From assembly GCA_016650435.1 (NCBI GenBank), contig JAENVT010000278.1, positions 1-9,964 on the forward strand: 9,964 nt of DNA. The letters are read 5' to 3'. Positions 1 through 6,998 of the stretch are shown here, piece after piece (the first letter of the stretch is position 1; each line of letters starts with the position of its first letter). The translations under genes and the position numbers were made by a program. Below the pieces are notes generated by a model that saw nothing but the letters and a program-made list of their open reading frames with translations, did not search any database and was not told the origin of the DNA. This DNA comes from Ilumatobacteraceae bacterium. GTDB lineage: Bacteria; Actinomycetota; Acidimicrobiia; Acidimicrobiales; Ilumatobacteraceae.

Positions 1-254
1 AGCCTACTGACCCGTGCCCTGTCGGCCGCGGTCTGCAGCTCCACGACCTCGTTGCTCAAATCCTGCAACTCCTTGCAGATGACCTGCAGCAGCAACGCGT
101 GCTGGTTGGCCCCAGAGTCCGCGATCAGGTGGAAGGGCGCCTTTTCGGCGAACCTGGTGATGACGTCGTGGTTGTGCTCTCGCGTCCAGGTGCTCGGTTG
201 CGCGACGTTGTCATTGTCGGCGTACGGGTCGGCGTACGGGTCGTTGGTGGTCAT
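1..254 (-). CDS. Small acidic coiled-coil-prone hypothetical protein, 3' end beyond the window
   Basis: An open frame runs on the minus strand from an ATG at 254-252 through 84 codons to the window edge without a stop, so only the N-terminal part is visible. The start is supported by a purine-rich GAAAGAGGAC just upstream on the minus strand (about 258-267). The first 16 residues are acidic and hold a tandem DPYADPYAD repeat, encoded by a 12-nt direct repeat. Residues about 20-45 contain Trp, His and Phe and look foldable; from about residue 50 the sequence is rich in Leu, Gln and Glu (LLLQVICKELQDLSNEVVEL) and is probably helical or coiled coil. No signal peptide or membrane segment is visible. 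I do not recognise a family. It is transcribed divergently from hisS across a 173-nt gap. That it is a real gene rests on the ribosome binding site, codon-like composition and absence of any competing plus-strand gene. Confidence 0.6.
   Translation of the reverse strand, partial: MTTNDPYADPYADNDNVAQPSTWTREHNHDVITRFAEKAPFHLIADSGANQHALLLQVICKELQDLSNEVVELQTAADRARVSR
216..243. repeat. 12-nt tandem direct repeat encoding DPYA units
   Basis: The unit GTCGGCGTACGG occurs at 216-227 and 228-239, followed by a partial third copy (GTCG) at 240-243. It lies in frame inside the divergent minus-strand gene, where it encodes the repeated Asp-Pro-Tyr-Ala. Repeats in a multiple of three inside a coding region can change copy number without shifting the frame. 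Confidence 0.75.
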
Positions 255-284
255 GGTGTCCTCTTTCGTCTTTGGGTTGACGCT

Positions 285-290
285 GATATA
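285..290 (-). promoter_or_regulatory. Candidate -10 element for the left-edge minus-strand gene
   Basis: Read on the minus strand, 290-285 is TATATC, an AT-rich patch in otherwise GC-rich sequence. It lies about 30 nt upstream of the ATG at 254, which would leave a leader of about two dozen nucleotides including the ribosome binding site. No good -35 hexamer is present at the right distance, so this is only a candidate. Confidence 0.25.
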
Positions 291-324
291 TGGACGCTCA
301 GCGCTTGCGTTTGACCTGGTGAAA

Positions 325-330
325 TTGACA
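325..330 (+). promoter_or_regulatory. hisS: Candidate -35 element for the hisS-aspS unit
   Basis: A perfect TTGACA hexamer lies 98 nt upstream of the hisS start. The best AT-containing candidates for a -10 are CATACA (352-357) and CATACC (363-368); both match the consensus poorly and the first is spaced 21 nt away, longer than the usual 16-18. The assignment therefore rests mostly on the -35 hexamer and on its place in the only intergenic gap upstream of hisS. Confidence 0.3.
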
Positions 331-427
331 ACCGCACAACGCACCGACCCGCATACACGACGCATACCGATTGGTGCCGGGAAAGAACGCCTGACCAGGT
401 AAGCCCTGCCGGTAGCCTTGCCGGACA

Positions 428-1681
428 ATGCCGGAATTTCAGACGAGTCCAGGGATGCGCGACATCCTCCCGCCGGAGTCGGCGCGTTGGCGGCAGTTCG
501 TCACGGTCTTTGCCGACGTGGTCGAGTCGGCCGGCTACGGCCAGGTGATCTCGCCGATGCTCGAAGACCTCGGCGTGTTTCAGCGGATTGGCGACGCCAC
601 TGATGTGGTCACCAAGGAGATGTACGACTTCGTCGACAAGGGCGGGCGCCATGTCGCGCTGCGGCCGGAGCTGACCGCATCGGTGTGCAGGGCCTTCGTG
701 CAGCACCGCCCGTTGACGCCGTGGAAAGTCTGGTACACCGGCTCGCAATTTCGGTACGAGAAGCCGCAGCGCGGCCGCTACCGCCAGTTCGATCAGGTCG
801 GTATCGAGGTGCTCGGCGCCGACGATCCCTTCCTCGATGTCGAAGTCATCGCGCTCGCATGGGACTTCTACAAGGCGCTCGGATTGGCCCAGGTGAAGTT
901 GTTGCTGAACTCGCTCGGCGAGCCAGAGGATCGCGCCCGCTACGTGGCTGCGCTGCACGAACACTTCGAGTCGAATCGCGCCTCGCTGTCGCCGGAGAGC
1001 CAGGTGACGCTCGACAAGAACGCCTTGCGGGTGCTCGACTCGAAACGACCTGGCGATGCTGTGATCATCGCTGCCGCGCCTCGCATTGCGCAGTTCTACA
1101 GTGCCGACGCTGCCGCTCACTTCGAAGGCGTTCAGACGGCGCTCACGGCAATCGGTATCCCGTTCACGATCGACGACACATTGGTGCGCGGCCTCGACTA
1201 CTACCGGCACACGACGTTCGAGTTCCAAGGCGGCACACTCGACTCGGCCCAGAACGCATTGGGCGGAGGCGGCCGCTACGACGGTCTCGTCGAATCCCTG
1301 GGTGGTCCGCCGACCCACGGCATCGGGTTCGCGTTGGGGCTCGACCGCACGCTGATCGCCTGTGACGACGAGGGCGTGTTCCCAGCCCGACCATTGGAGC
1401 TCGATGCCTTCGTGGTCGACACGACCGGGGGGCTCGAGGCATTGCGGCTGACGGCAGAGTTGCGCGCCACAGGACTCACCGCCGACCGAGCCTACGAGAA
1501 TCGCAGCATGAAGGCGCAGATGAAAGTCGCCGACCGCAGCGGCGCCGCCGTCGCGATCATCATCGGAAGCAACGAACTCGCCGAAGGTGCCGTTACCGTG
1601 CGTCCGCTGCGAACCGACGACGGACAACAGACCATCGCCCGCTCCACCCTGATCGATTTTTTGAAGAAAGCGCGTCCATGA
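428..1681 (+). CDS. hisS: Histidine--tRNA ligase (HisRS)
   Basis: Class II aminoacyl-tRNA synthetase that activates histidine with ATP and loads it onto tRNA-His in the cytosol. The 417-residue length is typical of bacterial HisRS. The N-terminus (FQTSPGMRDILPPES) is the usual HisRS opening, which fixes the ATG at 428, although no clear Shine-Dalgarno sequence precedes it. Motif 2 begins with FRYEKPQRGRYRQF at residue 108. The histidine-specific loop LVRGLDYY lies at 252-259, with the catalytic Arg at 254. Motif 3 runs from GGGGRYDGL (279-287) to the GLDR near 305. The C-terminal anticodon-binding domain (about 325-417) contains the usual NRSMKAQMK segment. Presence of the intact histidine loop argues for a true synthetase and not the paralogous HisZ. 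It overlaps aspS by ATGA, so the two are probably co-translated. Confidence 0.97.
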   Translation: MPEFQTSPGMRDILPPESARWRQFVTVFADVVESAGYGQVISPMLEDLGVFQRIGDATDVVTKEMYDFVDKGGRHVALRPELTASVCRAFVQHRPLTPWKVWYTGSQFRYEKPQRGRYRQFDQVGIEVLGADDPFLDVEVIALAWDFYKALGLAQVKLLLNSLGEPEDRARYVAALHEHFESNRASLSPESQVTLDKNALRVLDSKRPGDAVIIAAAPRIAQFYSADAAAHFEGVQTALTAIGIPFTIDDTLVRGLDYYRHTTFEFQGGTLDSAQNALGGGGRYDGLVESLGGPPTHGIGFALGLDRTLIACDDEGVFPARPLELDAFVVDTTGGLEALRLTAELRATGLTADRAYENRSMKAQMKVADRSGAAVAIIIGSNELAEGAVTVRPLRTDDGQQTIARSTLIDFLKKARP

Positions 1682-3420
1682 GCACGACATCCATGCGCAC
1701 CCACCAGTGCGGCGACCTTCGTCCCGAGCACATTGGCCAAACCGTCAGTTTGTGCGGCTGGGTGGCGACCCGCCGCGAGCATGGCGAGAAGCTGGCCTTC
1801 GTCGACCTGCGCGACCACACGGGTGTCACGCAGTGCGTCGTCGACAATTCCGTCGACGTGCGTCCCGAATACGTCCTGCGCGTCACAGGCGCGGTTGCGG
1901 CCCGGCCCGCAGAGAGCACCAACGACCGACTGCCCACTGGCGGGATTGAACTGCAGGACTGCCAGGTCGAGATCCTCAACACCGCCGAGGCACCGCCGTT
2001 CCCCATCAACGAACGCGCAGACACAGTCGCCGAAACGACGCGGCTGCAGTATCGCTATCTCGATATCCGCCGCGAGCGCATGCAACGCAACCTGCGCATC
2101 CGCGCCGCCGCAAACTCAGCGATTCGTACAGCGATGGAGGCACAGGGCTTCGTCGAAGTCGAGACGCCGATGCTCGTGCCGAGCACGCCAGAGGGTGCTC
2201 GCGAATTCATCGTCCCCAGCCGGCAGCAGCCCGGATCGTTCTATGCGTTACCGCAGAGCCCGCAGCTGTTCAAGCAGTTGCTGATGTTGGCTGGCATCGA
2301 TCGCTACTACCAGATGGCGCGCTGCCTGCGCGATGAAGATCTACGCGCTGACCGTCAGTACGAGTTCATGCAGCTCGACGCGGAAATGAGCTTCGCCAGT
2401 CAGGAAGATGTGCACGAGGCCATCGGTGCTGCGGTGCTTGCCGCTGCCAAATCCGCTGGGCAAGACCCCGGAGACATCGTCAAGATCACATGGCACGACG
2501 CGATGAACCGCTTCGGTAGCGACAAGCCCGATATGCGGTTCGCGATCGAACTGGTCGAGCTAACCGATGCATTCTCGGCGACCGAGTTCAAGGCCTTTTC
2601 GGGCGCACCGACGATCAAGGGCATCAACGCCGCTGGCAAGGCAGCCGACTATGGCCGCAACAAGCTTGACGCCCTCACCGACAAGGCCAAGTCGATGGGT
2701 GCGAAGGGGCTTGTGTGGTTGAAGGTCGCCGACGATGGTTCGCTCGAATCACCGGTTGCCAAGTTCCTCAGTGCTGCGGAGCAGGCCGAGCTGAGCAAGC
2801 GCCTCGAAGCCAGTCCTGGCGACCTGCTGTTGATCGTTGCCGACGAGTGGTCGATGGCATGCGAGGTCTTAGGAACGCTGCGCAACGACCTCGGCCGTCC
2901 TCCGGTACACGAGGGTCCATATCGCTACCTGTGGGTTGTCGACTTCCCGTTGTTCGTCGGTGTCGATGCGGTCTCGGGCCGGCCGAAGCCTGGACACCAT
3001 CCGTTCACCCAGCCGCACCCCGACGACGTGCACCTGCTCGAGTCCGACCCGCTGAAGGTGCGCAGCCAAGCGTACGACCTCGTTCTGAATGGCTGGGAGC
3101 TTGGCTCGGGCTCGATCCGAATCCATCAACCGGAGATGCAGTCTCGGATCTTCCGCCTGCTCGGAATCAGCGACGAAGAGGCGACCAAGCGATTCGGATT
3201 CTTCCTCAACCCGTTCCGCTACGGCGCCCCGCCGCACGGCGGCTTTGCTTTTGGTATCGATCGTCTCGTGGCGATCCTGGCCGGCGAGGAGAACATCCGT
3301 GAGGTCATCGCCTTCCCCAAGACCCAGTCCGGCATGGATCCAATGACCAACGCCCCGACCCCTGTCGACGCCAAGCAGTTGTTGGACCTTGGTATCCGCA
3401 CCCTTCCCCCGAAGACCTGA
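1678..3420 (+). CDS. aspS: Aspartate--tRNA ligase (AspRS), bacterial type with GAD domain
   Basis: Class IIb synthetase charging tRNA-Asp, 580 residues, close to the usual bacterial length of about 590. In order: N-terminal OB-fold anticodon-binding domain (about 6-115), motif 1 (GFVEVETPMLVPSTPEGARE), motif 2 (QMARCLRDEDLRADRQ, residues 212-227), the bacterial GAD insertion (about 290-415), and motif 3 (GGFAFGIDR, about 521-529). I chose the ATG at 1678 because it overlaps the hisS stop (ATGA) and follows a purine-rich GAAGAAAG at 1663-1670. The in-frame ATG at 1693 matches the family's usual MRTH start but lacks a ribosome site. His35 (position 30 counted from the second Met) is the residue associated with non-discriminating AspRS, which also aspartylates tRNA-Asn. 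The motif 2 loop reads RQYEFMQLD where most AspRS have RQPEFTQLD or similar. Gene and product are secure; tRNA specificity is inferred. Confidence 0.97.
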   Translation: MSTTSMRTHQCGDLRPEHIGQTVSLCGWVATRREHGEKLAFVDLRDHTGVTQCVVDNSVDVRPEYVLRVTGAVAARPAESTNDRLPTGGIELQDCQVEILNTAEAPPFPINERADTVAETTRLQYRYLDIRRERMQRNLRIRAAANSAIRTAMEAQGFVEVETPMLVPSTPEGAREFIVPSRQQPGSFYALPQSPQLFKQLLMLAGIDRYYQMARCLRDEDLRADRQYEFMQLDAEMSFASQEDVHEAIGAAVLAAAKSAGQDPGDIVKITWHDAMNRFGSDKPDMRFAIELVELTDAFSATEFKAFSGAPTIKGINAAGKAADYGRNKLDALTDKAKSMGAKGLVWLKVADDGSLESPVAKFLSAAEQAELSKRLEASPGDLLLIVADEWSMACEVLGTLRNDLGRPPVHEGPYRYLWVVDFPLFVGVDAVSGRPKPGHHPFTQPHPDDVHLLESDPLKVRSQAYDLVLNGWELGSGSIRIHQPEMQSRIFRLLGISDEEATKRFGFFLNPFRYGAPPHGGFAFGIDRLVAILAGEENIREVIAFPKTQSGMDPMTNAPTPVDAKQLLDLGIRTLPPKT

Positions 3421-3438
3421 CCACCACTCAAGGGGTGG
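3421..3438. terminator. Possible weak stem-loop at the convergent aspS/discoidin gene ends
   Basis: CCACC at 3421-3425 can pair with GGTGG at 3434-3438, placing a short GC-rich hairpin directly after the aspS stop and over the stop codon of the convergent minus-strand gene. The two stop codons are separated by only 7 nt, so a shared bidirectional terminator would be expected here. There is no T-tract on either side, so intrinsic termination is doubtful. Confidence 0.25.
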
Positions 3439-4492
3439 CGTAGAACCGCACCTCTGACAGATAGCCGATGTTGGCATCCTTGTTGGGGTTCGAGAACAGG
3501 AAGCGTACGAACCGGGTTTTGACATGTGCGGTCAGCGTGACCCATGTGTTTGCCGCGGGCGCGTTGCTCGCTTTGGCGAAGGTCGTCCAGTGCACCCCGT
3601 CGGGCGAGCTCTGCACGACGAACTGATCAGCGAACTCGATCTCGGAGAACTGCCAGCGGAGTTCGCCGAGCGTCACGCTGTCGCCGAGATCGTAGGCCGT
3701 CCATCCCGTGCGAGGCCGCACGGTCATTGCCGTCTGCCACGCGGTGTCGAGCTTTGCGTCGAGGGTCAGTCGTGACGACCCGTCAGGAGAGTTTGACGAA
3801 CGCGCTGAACCTTTCACCGTGTAGCGCCGGCCCGTGAGGGTCGAGCCGACCGCCACCTTCGGCGAAACCTCGGCGCGGGCAATGATCTCCGCGGTGCTGA
3901 TCGCACGTGGGTGGTCGCCGCGCACGAAGTCTGGGCGGGCGAAGAAGCGGACCTCGGCAAGGTGGCCGAGCTGTGGATCATGGTCCGGGTTCTGAAAGGC
4001 GAATCGAACGATCTGTGCCTTCGCGTCGAGCTGCAGCGTGTTCCACGTACCGACCGGCGCCTCCCCCGGCGTGGCCACAGTGGTCCACGTGAGGCCGTCG
4101 GTGGAGACGTCGATGCGGAACTGATCCGCCGCGCTAGTGGCCAACCATATCCAATCGATGCGAACTAGCGGAACGCTTTCGCCGAGGTCAGCGTTGACCC
4201 ACGCCCACGTTGGCGGCGAGGAAGCCATCATCTGCGTGACGAATTCCGTGGTGACGTCGCCGTCGGCGGCGCGCCCGGCCAATTGAGAGTTGCCCGTCGA
4301 GTACAGCCTTACCGGACTGATTTGTACCTGCGAACTCTGTGGGTTGGTCGTCGACGTTGTCGACGCGTCGTCATGCTTCCCGCCCGCCTGGGCTCGCGTC
4401 AGCGGAGCAAAACAGCTGGCCACGAGGGTTGCCGCCACAAGGCACGTCGCCGTTCGCTTGTCCACCGAATTGAGTATCGGCGCTGGGAGCAC
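3428..4492 (-). CDS. Exported protein with two tandem discoidin-like (F5/8 type C) domains
   Basis: Predicted secreted or lipid-anchored protein of 354 residues, function unknown. After a basic start (DKR, 11-13) comes a hydrophobic segment (about 14-30) with two possible processing sites: a lipobox VASC with Cys27, or a Sec site after AQA (34-36). A Ser/Thr-rich linker (about 37-57) follows. Two homologous beta-rich units occupy about 58-186 and 224-353. Both share the order ADQF, a S-DG--WTT strand, a W-TL turn, then VRF-F-NP and a closing L-EVRF. This pattern resembles discoidin/F5-8 type C domains, which usually bind carbohydrates or other surface ligands. There is no catalytic domain. 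The longest frame starts with GTG at 4492; GTG at 4465 (Val10) would give a more standard signal peptide, and neither has a clear ribosome site. It is convergent to aspS and divergent from the Nudix gene, so it is transcribed alone. Confidence 0.82.
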   Translation of the reverse strand: MLPAPILNSVDKRTATCLVAATLVASCFAPLTRAQAGGKHDDASTTSTTNPQSSQVQISPVRLYSTGNSQLAGRAADGDVTTEFVTQMMASSPPTWAWVNADLGESVPLVRIDWIWLATSAADQFRIDVSTDGLTWTTVATPGEAPVGTWNTLQLDAKAQIVRFAFQNPDHDPQLGHLAEVRFFARPDFVRGDHPRAISTAEIIARAEVSPKVAVGSTLTGRRYTVKGSARSSNSPDGSSRLTLDAKLDTAWQTAMTVRPRTGWTAYDLGDSVTLGELRWQFSEIEFADQFVVQSSPDGVHWTTFAKASNAPAANTWVTLTAHVKTRFVRFLFSNPNKDANIGYLSEVRFYATP

Positions 4493-4544
4493 AGAGTTGA
4501 GGCGAGAGTTTCTCTTGGGCTTGCAGGGGATACGTTGAAGGGCA

Positions 4545-4997
4545 ATGAGCGGTCAGCATTTTCGGGCCGGTGTCGTGATCGTGGTGCGGCACCCCAATTT
4601 GCGTGACATCTTGGCGTTTGAGCGAGCTGACACCGCCGGCAGCTGGCAACTGCCCCAGGGTGGTCTCGAGCGGGGCGAGGAGCCAATCGTGGCTGCGTGG
4701 CGGGAGTTGAAGGAGGAGACCGGCCTTGGTGAAGCCGACGTGATCGCCCGCGTCGAGTATCCGGAGTGGGTTGCCTACGAATGGCCGCCTGATGTGGTTC
4801 GCGACCACGGTCACGACGGCAAGCGGCGCGGTCAGGTCCAGAAGTGGTTCCTGTTCGACGCGCTGCACGCCGAGATCATGCCGACGCCCGATGGCAGTGA
4901 GTTCGTCACATGGCGTTGGGTCGAGCCGACGTGGATGATTGCCAATGTCATCGCGTTTCGAAGAGTCGCCTACGAGCGAGTGTTGGGAACCCTGTGA
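4545..4997 (+). CDS. Nudix hydrolase of the RppH type (RNA pyrophosphohydrolase-like)
   Basis: A 150-residue Nudix enzyme. The complete Nudix box G-x5-E-x7-REL-x-EE-x-GL lies at residues 39-61, with the metal-binding Glu residues of REL-EE present. Around it are RppH/IalA-subfamily hallmarks: SWQLPQGG just before the box, GQVQKWFLF in the middle, and W-WV plus VIAFRRVAYERVL at the end. RppH removes pyrophosphate from the 5' triphosphate of RNAs to trigger decay; related enzymes cleave dinucleoside polyphosphates, so the substrate here is not certain. The ATG at 4545 is preceded by GAAGGG (4537-4542) and the N-terminus starts directly with the beta strand HFRAGVVIVV, as in the family. Its TGA overlaps the GTG of rarA. 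It is the first gene of a seven-gene overlapping run and is divergent from the discoidin gene, so its promoter should lie within 4493-4544; I found no convincing hexamers there. Confidence 0.85.
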   Translation: MSGQHFRAGVVIVVRHPNLRDILAFERADTAGSWQLPQGGLERGEEPIVAAWRELKEETGLGEADVIARVEYPEWVAYEWPPDVVRDHGHDGKRRGQVQKWFLFDALHAEIMPTPDGSEFVTWRWVEPTWMIANVIAFRRVAYERVLGTL

Positions 4998-6268
4998 GCG
5001 ATCTGTTCACCGCGGCAGCGGAGCAACACCTGCGCAGCCACGCGCCGTTGGCGGCACGTCTTCGACCGCGCACACTCGACGACGTTGTCGGCCAGGAGCA
5101 TCTCGTTGGGCAGGGAAAGCCACTGCGTCGCCTCGTCGAGCAGGACAGGCTGACCAGCGCGATCTTCTGGGGACCGCCCGGAACCGGGAAGACCACGTTG
5201 GCGCTGGCCGTCGCCGGCAGCACCAAACGGGTCTTCGAACAAATGAGCGCCGTCAACGCCGGGATCAAGGATGTGCGCGACGTGATCGAGCGCGCTCGCC
5301 AGCGAATCGGTGAGCACGGCAGGGGCACGATCCTCTTCCTCGACGAGATCCATCGGTTCAACAAGGCTCAACAAGACGGACTGTTGCCAGCCGTCGAGGA
5401 TGGGACGTTGACGATGATCGGCGCGACCACCGAGAACCCGTTCTTCGAAGTCAACCCGCCGTTGCGCAGTCGCAGCACGCTGTTTCGTTTGGAGCCACTC
5501 GACCGCGACGCCATCGAGACGTTGGTGCGACGCGGCCTCGAAGCCGAGGGAACGACGGCGTCACCCGACGCGATCGAACATCTTGTCGATCGGGCTGGTG
5601 GCGACGGGCGACAGGTGTTGACGGCGTTGGAAGTGGCCTGCGCCCTCGCAGATCCCGGCCCCGTGGAGCTTGCCCACGTCGAGGCAGCGCTCGGCACCAG
5701 CGCGCTGCGGTACGGCCGTGACGATCACTACGACGTGATCAGCGCGTTCATCAAGAGCATGCGTGGCAGCGATCCTCAAGCAGCCGTCTACTACCTCGCG
5801 AGGATGCTCGAAGCGGGGGAGGACGCACGCTTCATCGCCCGGCGCATGATCATCTTCGCCAGCGAAGACATCGGGATGGCCGACCCGCAGGCCTTGCTCG
5901 TCGCGGTGGCAGCCGGTCATGCCCTCGAGCATGTCGGTCTTCCTGAGGCACAGCTCAACCTCAGCCAGGCGGCGATCCACCTGGCAACAGCGCCGAAGAG
6001 CAATCGATCGGCACTCGCCATCTGGAACGCAAGGGGCGATGTGCAGAATGGGGCCGTCGGCGAGGTGCCGCCGCACCTCCGCGACGCGCACTACAAAGGG
6101 GCTCAATCGCTGGGCCATGGGGTGGGCTACGACTACCCTCATGACAATCCCAAGGGCTGGAGCGATCAGCAGTACCTGCCGGATGAACAGCGAGACAAGC
6201 AGTACTACGAACCGAGTGAGCACGGAGCTGAGGCAGACGTGGCAAGGCGAATGGACGAACGCAAATGA
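4994..6268 (+). CDS. rarA: Replication-associated recombination protein A (RarA/MgsA), AAA+ ATPase
   Basis: A clamp-loader-like AAA+ ATPase (MgsA/WRNIP1 family) that acts at stalled replication forks and single-strand gaps. It is 424 residues from the GTG at 4994. Walker A is GPPGTGKTT (60-68), Walker B LFLDEIHRFN (114-123), sensor 1 GATTENP (143-149), followed by the arginine-finger region LRSRS. The C-terminal oligomerisation domain carries the family signature from AIHLATAPKSN to YKGAQSLGHG-GY-YPHD, and ends in a charged tail. I chose GTG 4994 over the in-frame ATG at 4910 because it starts with the usual MSDLF, sits in a GTGA overlap with the preceding stop, has GGGAA at 4985-4989, and avoids an 88-nt overlap. 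Followed by an ATGA overlap with the DUF948-like gene, the arrangement often seen in actinobacteria. Confidence 0.95.
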   Translation: MSDLFTAAAEQHLRSHAPLAARLRPRTLDDVVGQEHLVGQGKPLRRLVEQDRLTSAIFWGPPGTGKTTLALAVAGSTKRVFEQMSAVNAGIKDVRDVIERARQRIGEHGRGTILFLDEIHRFNKAQQDGLLPAVEDGTLTMIGATTENPFFEVNPPLRSRSTLFRLEPLDRDAIETLVRRGLEAEGTTASPDAIEHLVDRAGGDGRQVLTALEVACALADPGPVELAHVEAALGTSALRYGRDDHYDVISAFIKSMRGSDPQAAVYYLARMLEAGEDARFIARRMIIFASEDIGMADPQALLVAVAAGHALEHVGLPEAQLNLSQAAIHLATAPKSNRSALAIWNARGDVQNGAVGEVPPHLRDAHYKGAQSLGHGVGYDYPHDNPKGWSDQQYLPDEQRDKQYYEPSEHGAEADVARRMDERK

Positions 6269-6654
6269 CAGCAGGTGATCTCGCAATTGTGCTAGCGGCG
6301 GTGCTGTGCTGCATCGGCTTCGCGGCGTTGATCGTGGTGCTCTATCGCGTGCTCGACACGATGCGTTCGTTGCGCAGCGAGGTCGTGTCGTTGCGTGAAG
6401 AGACCCGTCCGTTGCTCGACGAGTTGCGTTCGTCGACAGCCGAAGCCAAGGCCAGCGTGGCAGCTGCGCGGCGCGACCTCGAGCGCTTCGACCGTGTGCT
6501 CGGCTCTGCCGAGGCCATCAGCGGCGCGGTGGCCGGCGGCAGTCGGGTCGCCAGGGCGGCATTGAGCACCCCGATGATAAAAACGGCGGCGCTCGCCACC
6601 GGCACGTCTCGGGCGGTTCGCCGCTTTCGTCGCAAGGAACGGAGATCGGCATGA
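6265..6654 (+). CDS. DUF948-like small membrane-anchored protein
   Basis: A 129-residue protein with one N-terminal transmembrane helix (about 6-29, AIVLAAVLCCIGFAALIVVL), then a Leu/Glu/Arg/Ala-rich helical stretch (about 30-82) likely to form a coiled coil, and a basic C-terminus (RRFRRKERR). This layout, plus a position between rarA and a DUF6167-like gene, fits the actinobacterial DUF948 proteins. Their function is unknown; topology suggests a short extracytoplasmic N-terminus with the helix and basic tail in the cytoplasm, or the reverse. The ATG overlaps the rarA stop (ATGA) with only a weak upstream purine stretch, so translation is probably coupled to rarA. Confidence 0.8.
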   Translation: MTAGDLAIVLAAVLCCIGFAALIVVLYRVLDTMRSLRSEVVSLREETRPLLDELRSSTAEAKASVAAARRDLERFDRVLGSAEAISGAVAGGSRVARAALSTPMIKTAALATGTSRAVRRFRRKERRSA

Positions 6655-6998
6655 TCAAGCGACTGACCTGGTTCGTCGGCGGTGCCGTTGCAGGCGTCGC
6701 CGGTGTCAGTGTCGCCAAGCGCAAGATGAAGCAAGCAGCCACCCACCTGACCCCGAGGCGCATCGCCCACGGCATCACCGACCGCGTGCACGACGCCTTC
6801 AGCGAGGGTCGCCGGGCGATGCGAGCCAAGGAGCTCGAACTGCGCGGTCGGCTCGACGGCAACGCTCAGACACTGGCGGATCATCTCGATGACGGTGATG
6901 AGCTGCTCGTCGACGGTCGGCCCGTCGCACCTGGGCAGGTGATCGTTCTCAAGCAGGCCCGCGACCGAAATGGCGACAAAGGTCGCCGACGGGCATGA
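6651..6998 (+). CDS. DUF6167-like small protein, conserved neighbour of rarA
   Basis: A 115-residue protein. It begins MIKRLTWFVGGAVAGVAGVSVAKRK: a short Gly/Ala/Val-rich hydrophobic segment (about 5-21) followed by a basic stretch and a Thr-Pro motif (HLTPRR), which is how the actinobacterial DUF6167 family looks. The middle is charged and helical; the C-terminal third (about 75-105) has a small beta-like segment LLVDGRPVAPGQVIVLK and a basic tail. Function is unknown. A good ribosome site (GGAGA at 6641-6645) precedes the ATG, which also overlaps the upstream stop (ATGA). The family assignment is from remembered pattern and gene order, not a search. Confidence 0.72.
   Translation: MIKRLTWFVGGAVAGVAGVSVAKRKMKQAATHLTPRRIAHGITDRVHDAFSEGRRAMRAKELELRGRLDGNAQTLADHLDDGDELLVDGRPVAPGQVIVLKQARDRNGDKGRRRA

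Noticed and set aside
255..427. T-box or other riboswitch leader upstream of hisS
   Set aside because: The 173-nt gap shows no T-box consensus, no anti-terminator-like stem and no terminator with a T-tract.
407..434. Three TGCCGG copies around the hisS start
   Set aside because: Irregular spacing (12 and 10 nt), very short, and a common hexamer in GC-rich DNA; no basis for calling it an operator.
251..1690. Long minus-strand open frame (479 codons) opposite hisS
   Set aside because: It lies antisense over the whole of a secure hisS gene, its protein is Arg/Val/Glu-rich low-complexity typical of antisense frames in GC-rich DNA, and no family motif is visible. The genuine minus-strand gene at 1-254 uses a different start just beyond it.
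3914..3925. RGD tripeptide in the discoidin protein (residues 191-193)
   Set aside because: A three-residue match between the two domains in an environmental-type bacterium is likely chance; no context for integrin binding.
4910..4993. Upstream in-frame ATG extension of rarA
   Set aside because: It would overlap the Nudix gene by 88 nt, adds 28 residues not expected in RarA, and GTG 4994 gives the usual MSDLF start with a GTGA overlap.
5561..6286. Minus-strand open frame (241 codons) opposite the end of rarA
   Set aside because: Fully antisense to the conserved C-terminal domain of rarA and without protein motifs.
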